DNA of 64,000 bases, from assembly GCA_031761405.1 (NCBI GenBank), contig JASEVX010000007.1:55738015-55802014 (forward strand). The letters are read 5' to 3'. Each line of letters opens with the position of its first letter. The first letter of the stretch is position 1. The translations under genes were made by a program, and so were the position numbers. The notes below the pieces were generated by a model. The model saw nothing but the letters and a program-made list of their open reading frames with translations, made no database searches and was not told the origin of the DNA. Positions 1 to 13,200 of this stretch are shown one piece after another. Source of the stretch: Serripes groenlandicus (Eukaryota > Mollusca > Bivalvia > Cardiida > Cardiidae).

Positions 1-673
1 GAAATTCGAAAGTCTTATTGGATAATTGAGTTCAAAATACTCTCATTTCAAACACATATGACATGTGTACATGTACCAGGAAAAAGGTTAATGCACTGAA
101 ATGTTGATCGATGAATGAGGACACGCATTTGTTAATTAATTGAAGTTTCTAATTAATATGCGTTTTTTATTTTTTATCTAGAATACACATTTTATTTTTA
201 TTTCACTAAATGCTATATGCATTTATTGAAAACATGTACACACAAACTATAATAAGACTTTTTGTTTTGGAAATGGTGACATGTTCGTTAAATTATTATT
301 TGAAAAGCAATGGGTTGTTTATTGAAAATTACTAGTGCTTTACAGAAATAATTTGACAATTATTTTTGCATAAAAACATTTAAAGTGGTCTTGTTGTTGC
401 ATGTTGTGTGTTTTAATTGACTTAAATAGATACACTGGAATTTGGGAAATGGAGCTACACTCCTATTTTTTGTATTTTAAACTAGTCTGTCTCTTTTGAC
501 CTATTTACGCATGTATACTTATTTTGACACCTCTGCAGCAGAGGACTTTAGGAAACATTGTAGCAAAGGGAGACATTTCTCATGATGATCAATTTCTCCT
601 TTTGCCACATTGTTTTAAACTCTGAACAATATTAAAATTTCTCTTATAGACATTTTCCATAATTCTGCCTTAA
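1..673. other. No gene recognised; degenerate MITE remnant at the right
   Basis: AT-rich. From about 525 to 673 there is an eroded copy of the TTAA MITE interior (CCTCTGCAGCAGAGGACTTT, then ATTTCTCCTTTTGCCACA). Nothing identifiable in 1-520. Confidence 0.5.
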
Positions 674-886
674 ACCCTTCAGCAGTTCTCAGCAGACGAC
701 TGAACATATTTTGTCAAAAAAAAAAAATCTCTATAATTGAATGGATAACCTATGACTAAAAGGGGAAAACATTGTGACAAAAGGAGAAATTGCTCGTTTT
801 GAGCAATTTCTTTTTTAGTCACTATGTTTTCAAAAAGCTGTCTGCTGCAGAGGCATCAGAAAGCGTCTATATGAGGGAAAGGGCTA
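674..886 (+). mobile_element. TTAA MITE (piggyBac-like), degenerate copy
   Basis: Left end TTAAACCCTTC, central palindrome GAAATTGCTCGTTTTGAGCA, right end GAGGGAAAGGGCTAA. A partial degraded copy follows at about 1229-1330. Confidence 0.75.
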
Positions 887-1336
887 ATGTTTTTAGTTGT
901 TTGTTCCTAATATGTTCTATGAAGGAAAGAGTTAAAGACTCTAATGCAAAGAAATCAAGTGTTATGAGTGTAGGGGTAAATACAGTTTCATTCATTTCCA
1001 GCAAATAAAAACACATTGTCCATTCGGAGCAGACCATATTAGTCAATATCTTGAAGAAGAAAGATATGAAATATCGATCATATCAAGCAATATATTGTAT
1101 TGAACTATTTTCTTCTTGGAAAGTATGTGTTTATTTGTTCAGATTTTATTTAATATATTCCTTTCTCCTAAAATAAATGTAAATTAACACCTCATACTGA
1201 AGGATTTTTTTTGTTTTTTGACGCCTCTGCAGTAAAACGACTTTTGAAAACATTGTGACAAAGGGCGAGTGCTCATAATGAGTACTTTTTACTTTTGTCA
1301 CAATGTTTTCACCTCTATTCATTAAATGTCCTTTCC

Positions 1337-1549
1337 TTAACCCTTTCCCTCATATAGACGCTTTCTGACGCCTCTGCAGCAGACGGCTTTTTGAAAACAT
1401 AGTGACAAAAGAAGAAATTGCTCAAAACGAGCAATTTCTCCTTTTGCCACAATGTTTTCCACTTTTAGCCATTAGGTTATCCATTCAATTAAAGAGATTT
1501 TCTACTTTTTGACAAAATATGTTCAAAGTCGTCCGAGGGAAAAGGTTAA
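1337..1549 (-). mobile_element. TTAA MITE (piggyBac-like)
   Basis: Flanked by TTAA at both ends, with CCCTTTCCCTCATA terminus and the AATTGCTCAAAACGAGCAAT central hairpin. The right inner part is shortened (GTCCGAGGGAAAAGG). Confidence 0.85.
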
Positions 1550-1939
1550 CTGACTTTTCATATTGTTGCCAAGATGTTTTCAAAGTTGTCTGCTACAGAT
1601 TGGGTGTATGTGGGAAAGGGTTTAGTTAAGAAGAGTCAAAAAATGCAATGCAGATATCAGAAAGTTAGTTAGAAATAGTGGAATCTAGATTAAAATATAT
1701 ATGTGAAAAAATGATCATCTAAATAAATTGTTTGTGTATGTTATGGCGGTATATTAAGTATTTGCTATAAATGGGAGGCATTGTCTCTAATCATGTAAAT
1801 TGCGTTTGTGATTTCTTAATCCATATTTTTGAATGCCTTAACTGAATTGGGATACTGCTTCGGTGCAGGTTTGATTCCAGGGTCACACCAAGACTTTAAC
1901 AAGATATCGGTGGAACTGATTGATTATTCCACCGTTTGA

Positions 1940-2505
1940 TGTAATATGTCCGAGTACAAAAGTGAAAATAGTTATAATATGCCCAATAACAAAAGTGGAA
2001 ATCGTTATAATATACCCAGGTACAGAAAAGGAAATCGTTATAATATGCCCATGTACAAAAGAGGAAAAAGTTATAATATGCCCGAGTACAAAAGAGGAAA
2101 AAGTTATAATATGCCCAAGTACAAAAGAGGAAATTGCTATATGCCCAAGTACAAAAGAGGAAATCGTTATAATATGCCCAAGTACAAAAGTGGAAATCGT
2201 TATAATATGCCAGAGTACAAAAGTGGAAATAGTTTTAATATGCCCGAGTACAAAAGTGGAAATCGTTATAATATGCCTGAGTACAAAAGTGGAAATAGTT
2301 TTAATATGCCTAAGTACAAAAGTGAAAATAGTTATAATATGCCCAAGTACAAAATTGGAAATCGTTATAATATGCCCGAGTACAAAATTGGAAATAGTTT
2401 TAATATGCCGGAGTACAAAAGTTAAAATAGTAATAATATGCCCAAGTACAAAAGTTGAAATAGTTATAATATGCCCAAGTAAAAAAGTGGAAGTAGTTAT
2501 AACAT
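1940..2505. repeat. 33-bp minisatellite (about 17 units)
   Basis: Unit close to TATAATATGCCC-GAGTACAAAAGTGGAAATCG. As 33 is a multiple of three, several frames stay open on both strands for 150-220 codons. This gives periodic 11-residue peptides without any protein-like conservation, so it is not called as a gene. Confidence 0.92.
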
Positions 2506-3178
2506 ATCCATCTCCTTTAGTTATTGACGCTTCCCTTAAAGTGACATTGAATTCCAACAGGTAATTGCCTAGAAATAGCCTTTACACAAATAGTCAAATA
2601 TCATACTTTATAGAATTCAAAGGGCCATAGTTATGTGAAAAATATTCAGCGGTAACATGTTGATAAACTGCACATCACCTGTTTGTGAAGCTTTGAATTC
2701 CGACTGGCGATTGCCAAGAAATGGCTTGGACACTAATTATCCTGTCATATTATATGAAAGGGCAACGACTCGGAGAAAAAATATCGAAACCAGAACATGG
2801 TAATAACTAGCACATCTCCTTTTGTTAGTGAAGCTTTCCATTAAATTCCATTGAATTCAAGAAAAAGTGGTAAAGATAGCAATTAAAAGGGAGATAACTA
2901 TGTGACAAATCATAGAATCGGAATGTGTCATAATATGCACATCTTCTCTTGTTGTTGAAAATTCCCATTAAGTTTCAATAAATTCAACTCTGTGGTTGCA
3001 GAGAAATACCCGCAACATGAATTATCTTGTCATTTTTCATAAAAGGGCAACAACTCTTTATGAAAATCATTGCACCGGAAAGTGTTGCTAATATGCACAT
3101 CTCTCCTTGTTAGTGAAGCTTTCCATCAAGTTTCATTGAATTAAAGTCGGTGGTTGCCGAGAGATAGTCAAGACAAAA
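2505..3178. repeat. Degenerate tandem repeat, ~125-165 bp units
   Basis: Recurrent blocks CACATCTCC-TTGTTAGTGAAGCTTTCC, CATTGAATTCA and GGTTGCCGAGAGATAG at about 2508, 2672, 2813, 2938 and 3098. The 33-bp array adjoins this and shares the TAATATGCAC motif, suggesting it grew from one unit. Confidence 0.7.
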
Positions 3179-3346
3179 ACTAGATTCGCTTCTTGGCACT
3201 CAAGATTGTAGGGTTAGCATTGCGACCGACTCGCTGGTGTCAGAATGGAACAGTACAACTGGTAACTTATAAACCAGAAAACGCCATGATATAACTGATT
3301 TTTTTTTTAAAGTAGCCTCATAAAACACCATACAAACAGAAGTGGG
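3179..3346 (+). mobile_element. SINE 3' fragment
   Basis: CTTGGCACTCAAGATTGTAG, then GACTCGCTGGTGTCAG, then AACGCCATGATATAACTGA and an ACACCATACAAACAG tail. This is the 3' body shared with the SINEs at 45925 and 49070. Confidence 0.65.
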
Positions 3347-4160
3347 ATCTATTATACCGAAATCTGTTATCCATGAAAAGCATTTGAAGATGTATCTTAA
3401 GCCTTTTACTTATGATAATGTATTTATTTTATGCTGATAATATAATGGGAGTAGGAAAAACAAGAAAAAGAATTAGACAATCCAGTAACCCACCAGTGAT
3501 GGCGTGGTCAAAGGTTTCCGACAGACATCGGAGAAGTGAACCCTATTTGTCTCCTTGCCTTACAGTGAGGTTACAGGCAACACAAAAAAATAAACTTGGT
3601 GAGCAATTACTACGTTTGCCACAATGTTTCCAACTTTATTCAATATTTTCTGGTTTTTTTTAGAATGAATTTCCTTATTTTTACTAAAAATTTTCAAAGT
3701 TATAGAATCAGATTTATACTGTAAGCTTTCAATTGCTTTGGGGTGAAAATAAAAACTCTCAAGAAACAAATTTACATTTTATTTTTTAGACATTTTTACA
3801 ACTCATTTAACGTTTTTCTTCCAAAAGTTTCAATCCTTAAATATCAACTTAAGTTTCTTTTCCATACAGTTTCATTTAAAAATGTTAGCCAAAGTGAGTG
3901 CTTTTTAGTCACCAATCAAAATTTAAACATTTTCTCAACATCATGTCTACTACAAAATATCACTCTCAAACAATATGAAAGTTTCAATAATCTATCAATC
4001 AAAAACGTGTCCTGCTTTTTTTTAAAACTACATGTAGAAATAACTGTTTCATGAACAAACACGATTCACCAAGTAAATAAATTAAAACAGCAAAAAGGTC
4101 AAAGTTGTCTTCCTGTAAGTACATAATGATGATGGTGTTCTTCCTAATAGGTAGTGTTCT
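3347..4160. other. PMPCB 3' flank, probable 3' UTR plus MITE remnant
   Basis: No coding exon seen. 3595-3715 is an eroded TTAA MITE interior. The remainder is AT-rich and should include the PMPCB 3' UTR (minus strand). Confidence 0.4.
3778..3783 (-). promoter_or_regulatory. Possible PMPCB poly(A) signal
   Basis: AATAAA on the minus strand about 380 nt past the PMPCB stop. The hexamer is common in AT-rich DNA, and a second candidate lies at 3635-3640, so this is weak. Confidence 0.25.
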
Positions 4161-4225
4161 TTAAGTTCTTAGCCAGTACATGCCTCCTCTTATTCTGTTA
4201 TATTCCAACAAACCATCAATGGGAC
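4161..4225 (-). CDS. PMPCB: PMPCB exon 14 (residues 459-479 and stop)
   Basis: Encodes [20 protein letters not shown] and TAA, matching the family's conserved C-terminal pattern ending in R-x-x-M-x-W-L-R. The acceptor TTCTAG|GTC joins in phase with exon 13. The exon has only 20 whole codons plus stop and is easily missed by gene finders. Confidence 0.94.
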
Positions 4226-7200
4226 CTAGAAAATAACACCATATAATAATTTAACCATTTCCCCACATAGAAGCAATCTTGAATTAATCTAGGCAAAGAT
4301 AGTGAAAATCTCTATAAATGACAATTTAATTATTTAGTGTTTAGTAAAGCTAAAAAACAGTGGCAAAAGAAGAAATTGCTCGTTTTGAGCAATTTCTCCT
4401 TTTGTCACAATGTTTTTGAGCAATTTCTCCTTTTGCCACAATGTTTTTCAAGAAAACATCTACATGAGGGAGATGGTTAACTCGTACTAAACTTTAGCCT
4501 CTTCTTATATCAAAATGTCTGCAGATAAAGGTATAAATCAGACATATACATGTATATAGTGTTTAGATATACACATGGTAAGAGAACAATCTGGTCTTCG
4601 TTCACAGGACTGGTGGTCTTTAATTACAGGGTCATTTATGCAGAAAATGAGTACTTGGGAAATTAAAAGTGTGGTTGCTATAGACAGGGAATTGCAAGAC
4701 AAAGGTGGTCTTAAGCACAGGTTTGACTGTACATGTATTTATATGTCTCTGGGTAAAAGATACAAATCAAAGTTCAATGATTATGTCAACATATACCAGT
4801 CCAGAACACACATTTGTATGCGCGAGGACCAAATGGGAAATATGAAAATGATATGATTAACAACAGACCTCCAGCATGAGTCCCTTAATAATTCATACAA
4901 CAGTTAAGTTTATGGAAACAAAAATCCACAGAAAGAAGCCAACATGTATCTCTTACTTAACATGTTCAGTTAACCCTTTCCCACATACAACAAGTCAGCA
5001 GACAACTTTGAAAACATTAGAGAAACAAGATAGAAAATAGTTATAATTAAATGTATTTACATTGCATTAAGTTAAAAAAACATTGTGGCAAAAGTAGAAA
5101 TTGCTCATTATGAGCAATTTTTCCTTTCGCCGCAATGCTTTGAAAAGTTGTCTGCTGCAATTGCGTTAAAATGCATCTGCTAGTGGGAAAGAATGGTGAT
5201 CACAAAATAAGATATTTTACAGTGATTTTAGTGTTGGAAAAACTTCCCCTTTCAGTAAGTATAACAATTAATAAAATTTGATGAAAGTCAATGCGACAAC
5301 CTCCATTTGTCTTCCGCCAATGGGCAAACACTTCATGTGGAAAAGCAGCCAGTTGCTTGGGAAGTTTGTTGTGTGGATTGCTGGTGTGGGACAGCCAGGA
5401 AACACAAGAGTAGGTGAACTGGCCGTCGTGATATGACTGAAAATTTCTGAAAACGGTATAAAACCCAATCAATCAAAACAATTAAATAAATATGTTTACC
5501 TATAGCAGCTATTACTGGATCTTTATCAAATACACGTTCGTACAGGATCTGTCTGATCTGGTCGGGCGTCAAAACCTACGGAAAACAAAAATAAGCGTAA
5601 AGTGTCACACAAAAAGCAGTCTTTGAAAAACTCCAGATCACTCTGTTCATAAACAGTATAATTGGTTCATCCTCCCCCGTTTACAATCTAGTCCTTTCAG
5701 GATTCTTGAACAAATTGGTGAACAAGTATGACACAAGCCTGTCTAAATAACCCTAGTATGCATTTTCATCATTATTGTCATTTAACCTTCCCGATTTGCA
5801 GAGGCATTTTGAAGCGTCTGCGGCAGACAACATTTGAAAACATTGTGACAATAGGAGATTTTGTAACAATATTTTTAACTCTATTGAATAATTATACTTT
5901 CAATTACAGAGACTTTCCGCATTTTTTGCCTAGATGTTTTTTCAAAGACGATGGAAAAGGTTAATATCTAAGTTCAGTTTTGTGTAATGTGCACCAGAAG
6001 AATACAATCGTCTCATAATTATTACATGTGAGGAGAAACACCTGCTTTAGCATCCGTGCTTAAGACTCTGAGGTATATACCGATTTGCTAGAGATTCTCA
6101 AACCTTCTATGACTGATTGGTAAACAGGGCAAAACCAGAGCAGATTGTGGATTTGTTTTAGGACCAATCAACATGGCTCGAAGGAATCTGAACATCAGGA
6201 ACCCCAAGGAACATCTCTACAAAATTATTTGAAAATTGGAATTTAGGAGAGGACATTGAGAGGATGCTTCCTATGAAGTTTCATCCTAATTGGCCAAGTG
6301 GCTAGGGAGGAGATGTTTTTTTAAGCAAAATTATTTGAAAATCGGCCTGACACTGTCAGAGGAGAAGTCTTTTTAAGTTTTCACTTTAGCCATATAGGGC
6401 AAATTAGCCCCGCCCTCTGGCGGCCATGTTTTTTGTTCAATCAACTTGGCTTGAAGGAATCCGATAGAGGGTCACCCAAGGAACATTTTTACAAAATAAT
6501 TTAAAAACCGGCCAGACTCTTTCGGAGGAGAATATTTTTTAAGTTTACACTATTTTTTTTTCTTTTCGGTTGCCATGGAAACCAGAATTTTGCATGGATC
6601 AAACAAAATTGATGGAATTCAGGAGTGGACATTGAGAGGATGCTTCCAATGAGGTTTCATTCTAATTGGCCAAGTGGTTAGGGAAGAGAAGTCGTTGGAA
6701 GCAAAAAGTTAACGAACAATTTAGCATGACATTAGCTGGAGCTAAAAATGGAGAACTTGGTTACTTTAAGCGATTTCTCCTTTACCACAATATATTCAAG
6801 TCATTTAATATGTTGCAGAGGCATCAGAAAGCATCTGCATGTGGTAAAGGGTAAAACAGTTGACCTGATGTTATGCTTTTTAACCCTTTCCCTCATATAG
6901 ACGCTTTCTGACGCCTCTGCAGCAGACGGCTTTTTGAAAACATAGTAACAAAAGAAGAAATTGCACAGAACGTCCTTTTGTCACAATGTTTTCCACTTTT
7001 AGTCATTAGGTTATCCATTCAATTATAGAGATTTTCCATTATTTGACAAAATATGTTCAAAGTCGTCTGCTGCAGAATTGTCGTATGAGGGGAAAGGGTT
7101 AATCTTCTGCTTTCTGATATCACAAAGGAAAATGTAACATGCAACATTGAGAGAACACTTTTGATACTGTGATTAAACCATTATGGAATATTTGAGTAAT

Positions 7201-10200
7201 TTATCTCTCTTTTTTTTTACATAATCTTATCCAAAGAAATCTGCTGAAAAGAATTAAGTACATATTGGGTAAACATTATTAATCTCCAAGTTTACTTACA
7301 TCAATCATGGCATCCATTTCATAAACAGGGATTCTTCTTTCATAACATAACATTTGTCTGTAAAGAAAAAGAACAAGACATCCATGATCACTCACCAGAG
7401 TACATGATCTGTTACAGCCCCTGGCAGACATATTTTTAAAACATCGCAGGAATGAAGAAATTGCCCATTTTAAGCAAAATTACCATTTCTTTTTTTTCCA
7501 CAATATTTTCAACCCTATCAAATATCTTTCAATTATATAAATTGTCCATATATTTCCCCCATATACTTTTACAACGTCTGATGCTATTGTGTTATATATG
7601 GGAAGGGGTTTATAATCTTTCCTTTGATTAAATCAGTGTTCAAACCAGGAGAGTGCTCTTATACCACAACCAAAAACTATACCATCAAAATTTATCTCTA
7701 GAGGTTCTTCTATTTTTTCATTTTTTCCCATTATTACATTCAATTTGGACAAGTCAAATGCTATAAGCTTATCAGCAGAAAACATATTAAAGTCCTATCC
7801 ATATTTTCTTCATGAACAATTTCTCTTATTGCAATTGTCTCGAAAGCAAACCACTTTTGTCACACAATATTTACTTCTTTTCCAAAAACTACACCAACAA
7901 AAATTATTTATTGAGATTCTTCATTTTTTTTCCATTATTACATTTAATTTTAAGTTACTATAAACTTATCAGCAGAAAACATATTAAAGTCCTATCCATA
8001 TTCTCTTCATGAATTTTGTCTCTTATTGCAATTGTCTCAAAAGCAAACCACTTTTGCCACAATGTTTTCTACTTTTTCAAAAAACTATACCATTAAAATT
8101 TATCTCAGAAGTTGTTCATTTTTTCCCCATCATTACTTTCCATTTTGGACAAGTCAAATACTATAAGCTTATCAGCAGTAAATGTATTAATGTCCTTTCC
8201 ATATCGGTATATGGGTAAGGGTTGAGTATTTACCTTCCAATATCCTCACAAATGGGTGTTGTACCATCTAACCCGATCATAAGGTTTGTCTTTAACAATC
8301 GCTTTGCTCTGTCTAGTTCAAAGTCTGATACCTGTGTACACATTCTCATCCTAAAATAAAAGAGTCCCAGGAGATTTGGATTAATATTGATATACAAAAT
8401 ATACTGTTGCTTTTAATCTTTTACAACGTATTGAAAAGCATGTTGGTTTTTGTGTGTAGATTATATCTATGTAATGTGATTTGGTTGCAGTAAAAACTGA
8501 TATGGTTTCATACTTTCATTTAATTCTAAACCTTCTTTGGAATCTACAGAAACAGATTATGCATTTAAAAAAAACAAGCAAATTCATGAAATTTATATCC
8601 CCCGCTTGCAGGAAATATTGTAGGAAAATGTTGAGGTTAGGTTTAAACATGTCAGTAGACTTTTTATTGAACATGTATTACAGGGTAAATTAAACAAACT
8701 TGGCCTAGGTTGTTACCAAGTTTGTGGCAGTTATTGCACGGAAACAGCAAGAAACAACTTTTTTTGTTAATTAAGGGGCCATAACTCCACCGAAAGTGAC
8801 GATCGAACTAGGCCTAGCCCTTAAGGCATTTAACCTTGTTACAAAGTTTGAAAAAAAAACCGATTCACATTTGTGGCAGTTATTGCACGGAAACAGCAAG
8901 AAACAACATTTTTTGTTGAATAAGGGGCCATAACTCCACCGAAAGTGACGATCAAACTTGGCCTAGCCCTTAAGGCATTTAACCTTGTTACCAAGTTTGA
9001 AAAAAAAACGGTTCACATTTGTGGCAGTTATTGCATGGAAACAGCAAGATATGACATTTTTTTGTTAAATGAGGGGCCATAACTCCACCAAATAAAGTCC
9101 TCCAAAAGTGACAATCGAACTTGGCCTAGCCCTTAAGGCATTTAACCTTGTTACCAATTTTGAAAAAAAACGGTTCACATTTGTGGCAGTTATTGCACGG
9201 AAACAGCAAGAAACAACATTTTTTGTTAAAAAAGGGGCCATAACTCCACCGAAAGTGACGATCGAACTTGGCCTAGCCCTTAAGGCATTTAACCTTGTTA
9301 CCAAGTTTGAAAAAAAAAACGATTCACATTTGTGGCAGTTATTGCACGGAAACAGCAAGAAACAACATTTTTTGTTGAATAAGGGGCCATAACTCCACCG
9401 AAAGTGACGATCAAACTTGGCCTAGCCCTTAAGGCATTTAACCTTGTTACCAAGTTTGAAAAAAAAACGGTTCACATTTGTGGCAGTTATTGCATGGAAA
9501 CAGCAAGATATGACTTTTTTTTGTTAAATGAGGGGCCATAACTCCACCAAATAAAGTCCTCCAAAAGTGACGATCAAACTTGGCCTAGCCCTTAAGGCAT
9601 TTAACCTTGTTACTAAGTTTGAAAGAAAACGGTTTACATTTGTGGCAGTTATTGCACGGAAACCGCAAGAAACGACATTTTTTGTTTAATAAGGGGCCAT
9701 AACTCCACCAAATAAAGTCTGCCGAAAGTGACGATCGAACTTGGCCTAGCCCTTAAGGCATTTAACCTTGTTACCAAATTTGAAAAAAAAAAAATTCACA
9801 TTTGTGGCAGTTATTGCACGGAAACAGCATGAAACGACATTTTTTGTTAAATAAGGGGCCATAACTCCACCAAATAAAGTCTGCCGAAAGTGACGATCGA
9901 ACTTGGCCTAGCCCTTAAGGCATTTAACCTTGTTACCAAATTTGAAAAAAAAAAAATTCACATTTGTGGCAGTTATTGCACGGAAACAGCATGAAACGAC
10001 ATTTTTTGTTAAATAAGGGGCCATAACTCCACCAAATAAAGTCTGCCGAAAGTGACGATCGAACTTGGCCTAGCCCTTAAGGCATTTAACCTTGTTACCA
10101 AGTATGAAAAAAAAAAAATTCACATTTGTGGCAGTTATTGCACGGAAACAGCATGAAACGACATTTTGTGTTAAATAAGGGGCCATAACTCCACTAAATA

Positions 10201-13200
10201 AAGTCCGCCGAAAGTGACGATCGAACTTGGCCTAGCCCTTAAGGCATTTAACCTTGTTATCAAGTTTGAAAAAAAACAGTTCACATTTGTGGCAGTTATT
10301 GCACGGAAACGAAGTGTGACAGACAGACAGACAGACGGACAAACCGAAATTAATAACCCCCCTTTTTTTCTTCGAAAAAGCGGAGGATAATAAATTAATT
10401 TAAGCAGTGATCAGTTTTTAAAAAGAGAATGGTCCCTTTCTGCATGACATTGTTAACAATTGTTTACATGAATGACCTTAAGAACTTTACCGCACTTGAT
10501 TTGTGAATTCAAACAGTAATAATTGTTCTTTGAGTATTAAAAATCGAGAAATGTGTATCGAGTGTAATGAAGAAAATCACTCTATGTAACCATCTGCTAT
10601 GTCAAACAAGTAGACCAATGTCGCAAATATTTTTTTGACAACCATCGTGGCAGGTGCGCAAACATTGTATGACGTCACAAGGGTCTATTCCCGATGATAA
10701 TTTTAGATGAATTAGAACTCTGAAAAGTTTATGGCGGAAATGAAATGAGTAAAATAGGGATGATTTTGGTTATTTTCAAAAGAATTATGCATCCTTGTGC
10801 ATCCCAAGGATGCAATTGACTTGAGAATATTTAATCCCTGCTAATTTTGAGGAGTATCATTATATTTGTATGGCGTAATCGCGAACACTGCTGGATATAT
10901 GAGTATATTCAGCCCAATGATGGATGACGAATGAGGCATGTCACAATGACTTTTATCATTCATCAGAAAGAATCATTGTCCAAGCAGAGGTTCTTCCCAC
11001 TTAGATTTGAAATCTATAACATGATTGGAATCTAGATATTTAGGGTCTTATTGACTATGGGATTATATAACTGTACATTGAACTATAACTATTTGAGTAA
11101 CAGTTCTAGTTTATTTGTGAAAAGATGCATCTAGGGATTAAATTACATGTCCAATGACAGAGAAGGCTGACGGGAAACTGTACAGATTTTCAGTCTGACC
11201 TGGGTCATCACTATATGCAGATGCAATACCAGTCCAAATTACTAATCCGAGTTCAATATACTTGACACTTTTAGTGAGTGATGGTTTGAAGGTCGAAAAT
11301 ATATTGAAATCAATGTGGTAGTGTAGGAAGAGTGATGTCTTACTTTCCGACAATGTTTTTAAAACTATGTTACAAAACAATTCAGCGGAGACGTTTTCAA
11401 AATAGACCACAAAAATCACATGAAGTTTTGACTGTATGATGTTTGTATCACCGCATTTAATTATTTTTTAGTTATATAACTGTATTTTTCCAACACCAGT
11501 GAGTCACTCATAATGCCAACCCCACATACCTGGGAAAGCTATTACTACCATATTTAAGTCTTTTAAATGACATGGCCAGGGTTTGAACTCGCAACCTCCT
11601 GCACCCGAGATGTGAAACTGTTTATTGGAGCGACTTACCATTCCTCCTGTACACACCAGACAATTTCTTCCACACGTTCTCTTTCTGCGACCATGTAGCT
11701 TCCCCTAGAGAAAATATCAATAGGACCAATTAAACCCATAAATAAGATTAAACCTTTCCAGCTTACAACAAAATCTGCACCAAACGACTTTGTAAACATC
11801 TTTGCAATATTCTGGTAAATTCCCTATCAATGATTATTGATAGTATTATTGTTGAATAGATATGAAAATATTGTGGCAAAAGGAGTAATTGCTCTTGATA
11901 AGCAATTTCTTTTTTTGTTGGCACAATGCTTTTTTAAGTTGATTGCTGCAGATGCATCCAAGGGGTTAAAATTGAGGTTAGTCAAATTATTTCAATCTGT
12001 ATCTGATGCAGACAACTTTGCAATTTTGCAAAAAGAGACCACGCTAAAACAAAAGTGCCATTTCTTCCACGCTATTTTGCTAAAATTTATTTTCCAGATA
12101 AACATGATACCTCCCCCCCCCCCCCCCCGAGATCTTATTAAAGCAGCCTTTTTAAAAAATAGTTTAACCCTTCCTTTCTCAATTCTATTAACAATTAAAT
12201 ATTAATTTATAGAGATTTTCCAAACTATTGCATAGATGTTTTCAAAGTCATCTGCTGCAGATTTCTTATTCTGTGGTAAAGGTTTTAAAACAACAGTGGA
12301 CAACAGATTTGCATCACAGACAACCCTGATCCCAGGAAGATGACATAAGCTCATCATTTCAAAGTAAAAAGCCAGAAATTAAAACAGCAAGGCCCTTAAT
12401 CCCTCACATGACAATGTGCCCCTTAAGAAGACAAGATCAATAATCAAAGATCTACACTTTCAAACAGTAAATCTTCAAGATAGACAAATGAGTGAATTAA
12501 TGCCACCTGGCCAACCACACTTTTCAACTAATCAATATGACTTGATCTAATTTTGCAGAGGATTACCAAAGGAACATTTCAGCCAAATTCACTAGAAAAT
12601 ATACCTACACTTTCTTAGCATAGAATTTCTTAAAGTTTTGTAATTTCAACCCCTTTTTGATATTTAAAGAAAAACTTTCTTACCACAATCCAGTATCTGT
12701 ATAGCAAGTATTGAATTGCATGTAGCTGTGACAAATGTTCATATCAGCACATTTTTTAGCAAGGGAGTTCACCATGTTTGGACCTCCACTAAAGGATCTG
12801 TCCCATTGTCCAATAGCCGCATTGACGATCATCAGTGCCAAGTTGTCGGGGTCAGTCCAGGGCAAACCTTCAACAGCTAAAGCAATGTGGGCCAGTGGCA
12901 TGGTATCATCTCTGTGGCGAATCTAGAATGGACATGATGAGTATATTCATTAACCTTTTCCCATTTGCAGACACTTTTTGACATGTCTGCAGCAGATGTT
13001 TTTTTTAAAAAAATCCTCAAAAGTAAAAATATACTCATGCTATGAGCAATTTCTCCTTTTGCCACAATTTTTTCAAAAGTTAATAAATTATCATACTTTA
13101 ATTTCAAGTCGTCTGCTGTGCATTTTGTTTATTAAGGCATGGGGATTTAAAGTGCAATTAATTATTGTCACATGGACCAAAGTGATGCAAAGTATGAAAG

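Noticed and set aside
1883..2564. Long overlapping ORFs on both strands (up to 224 codons)
   Set aside because: They arise from a 33-bp repeat with a length divisible by three; no start context, domain or codon bias supports translation.
8693..10390. CRISPR-like array
   Set aside because: Repeats are about 150 bp, contiguous and without unique spacers, in an animal gene intron: satellite DNA.
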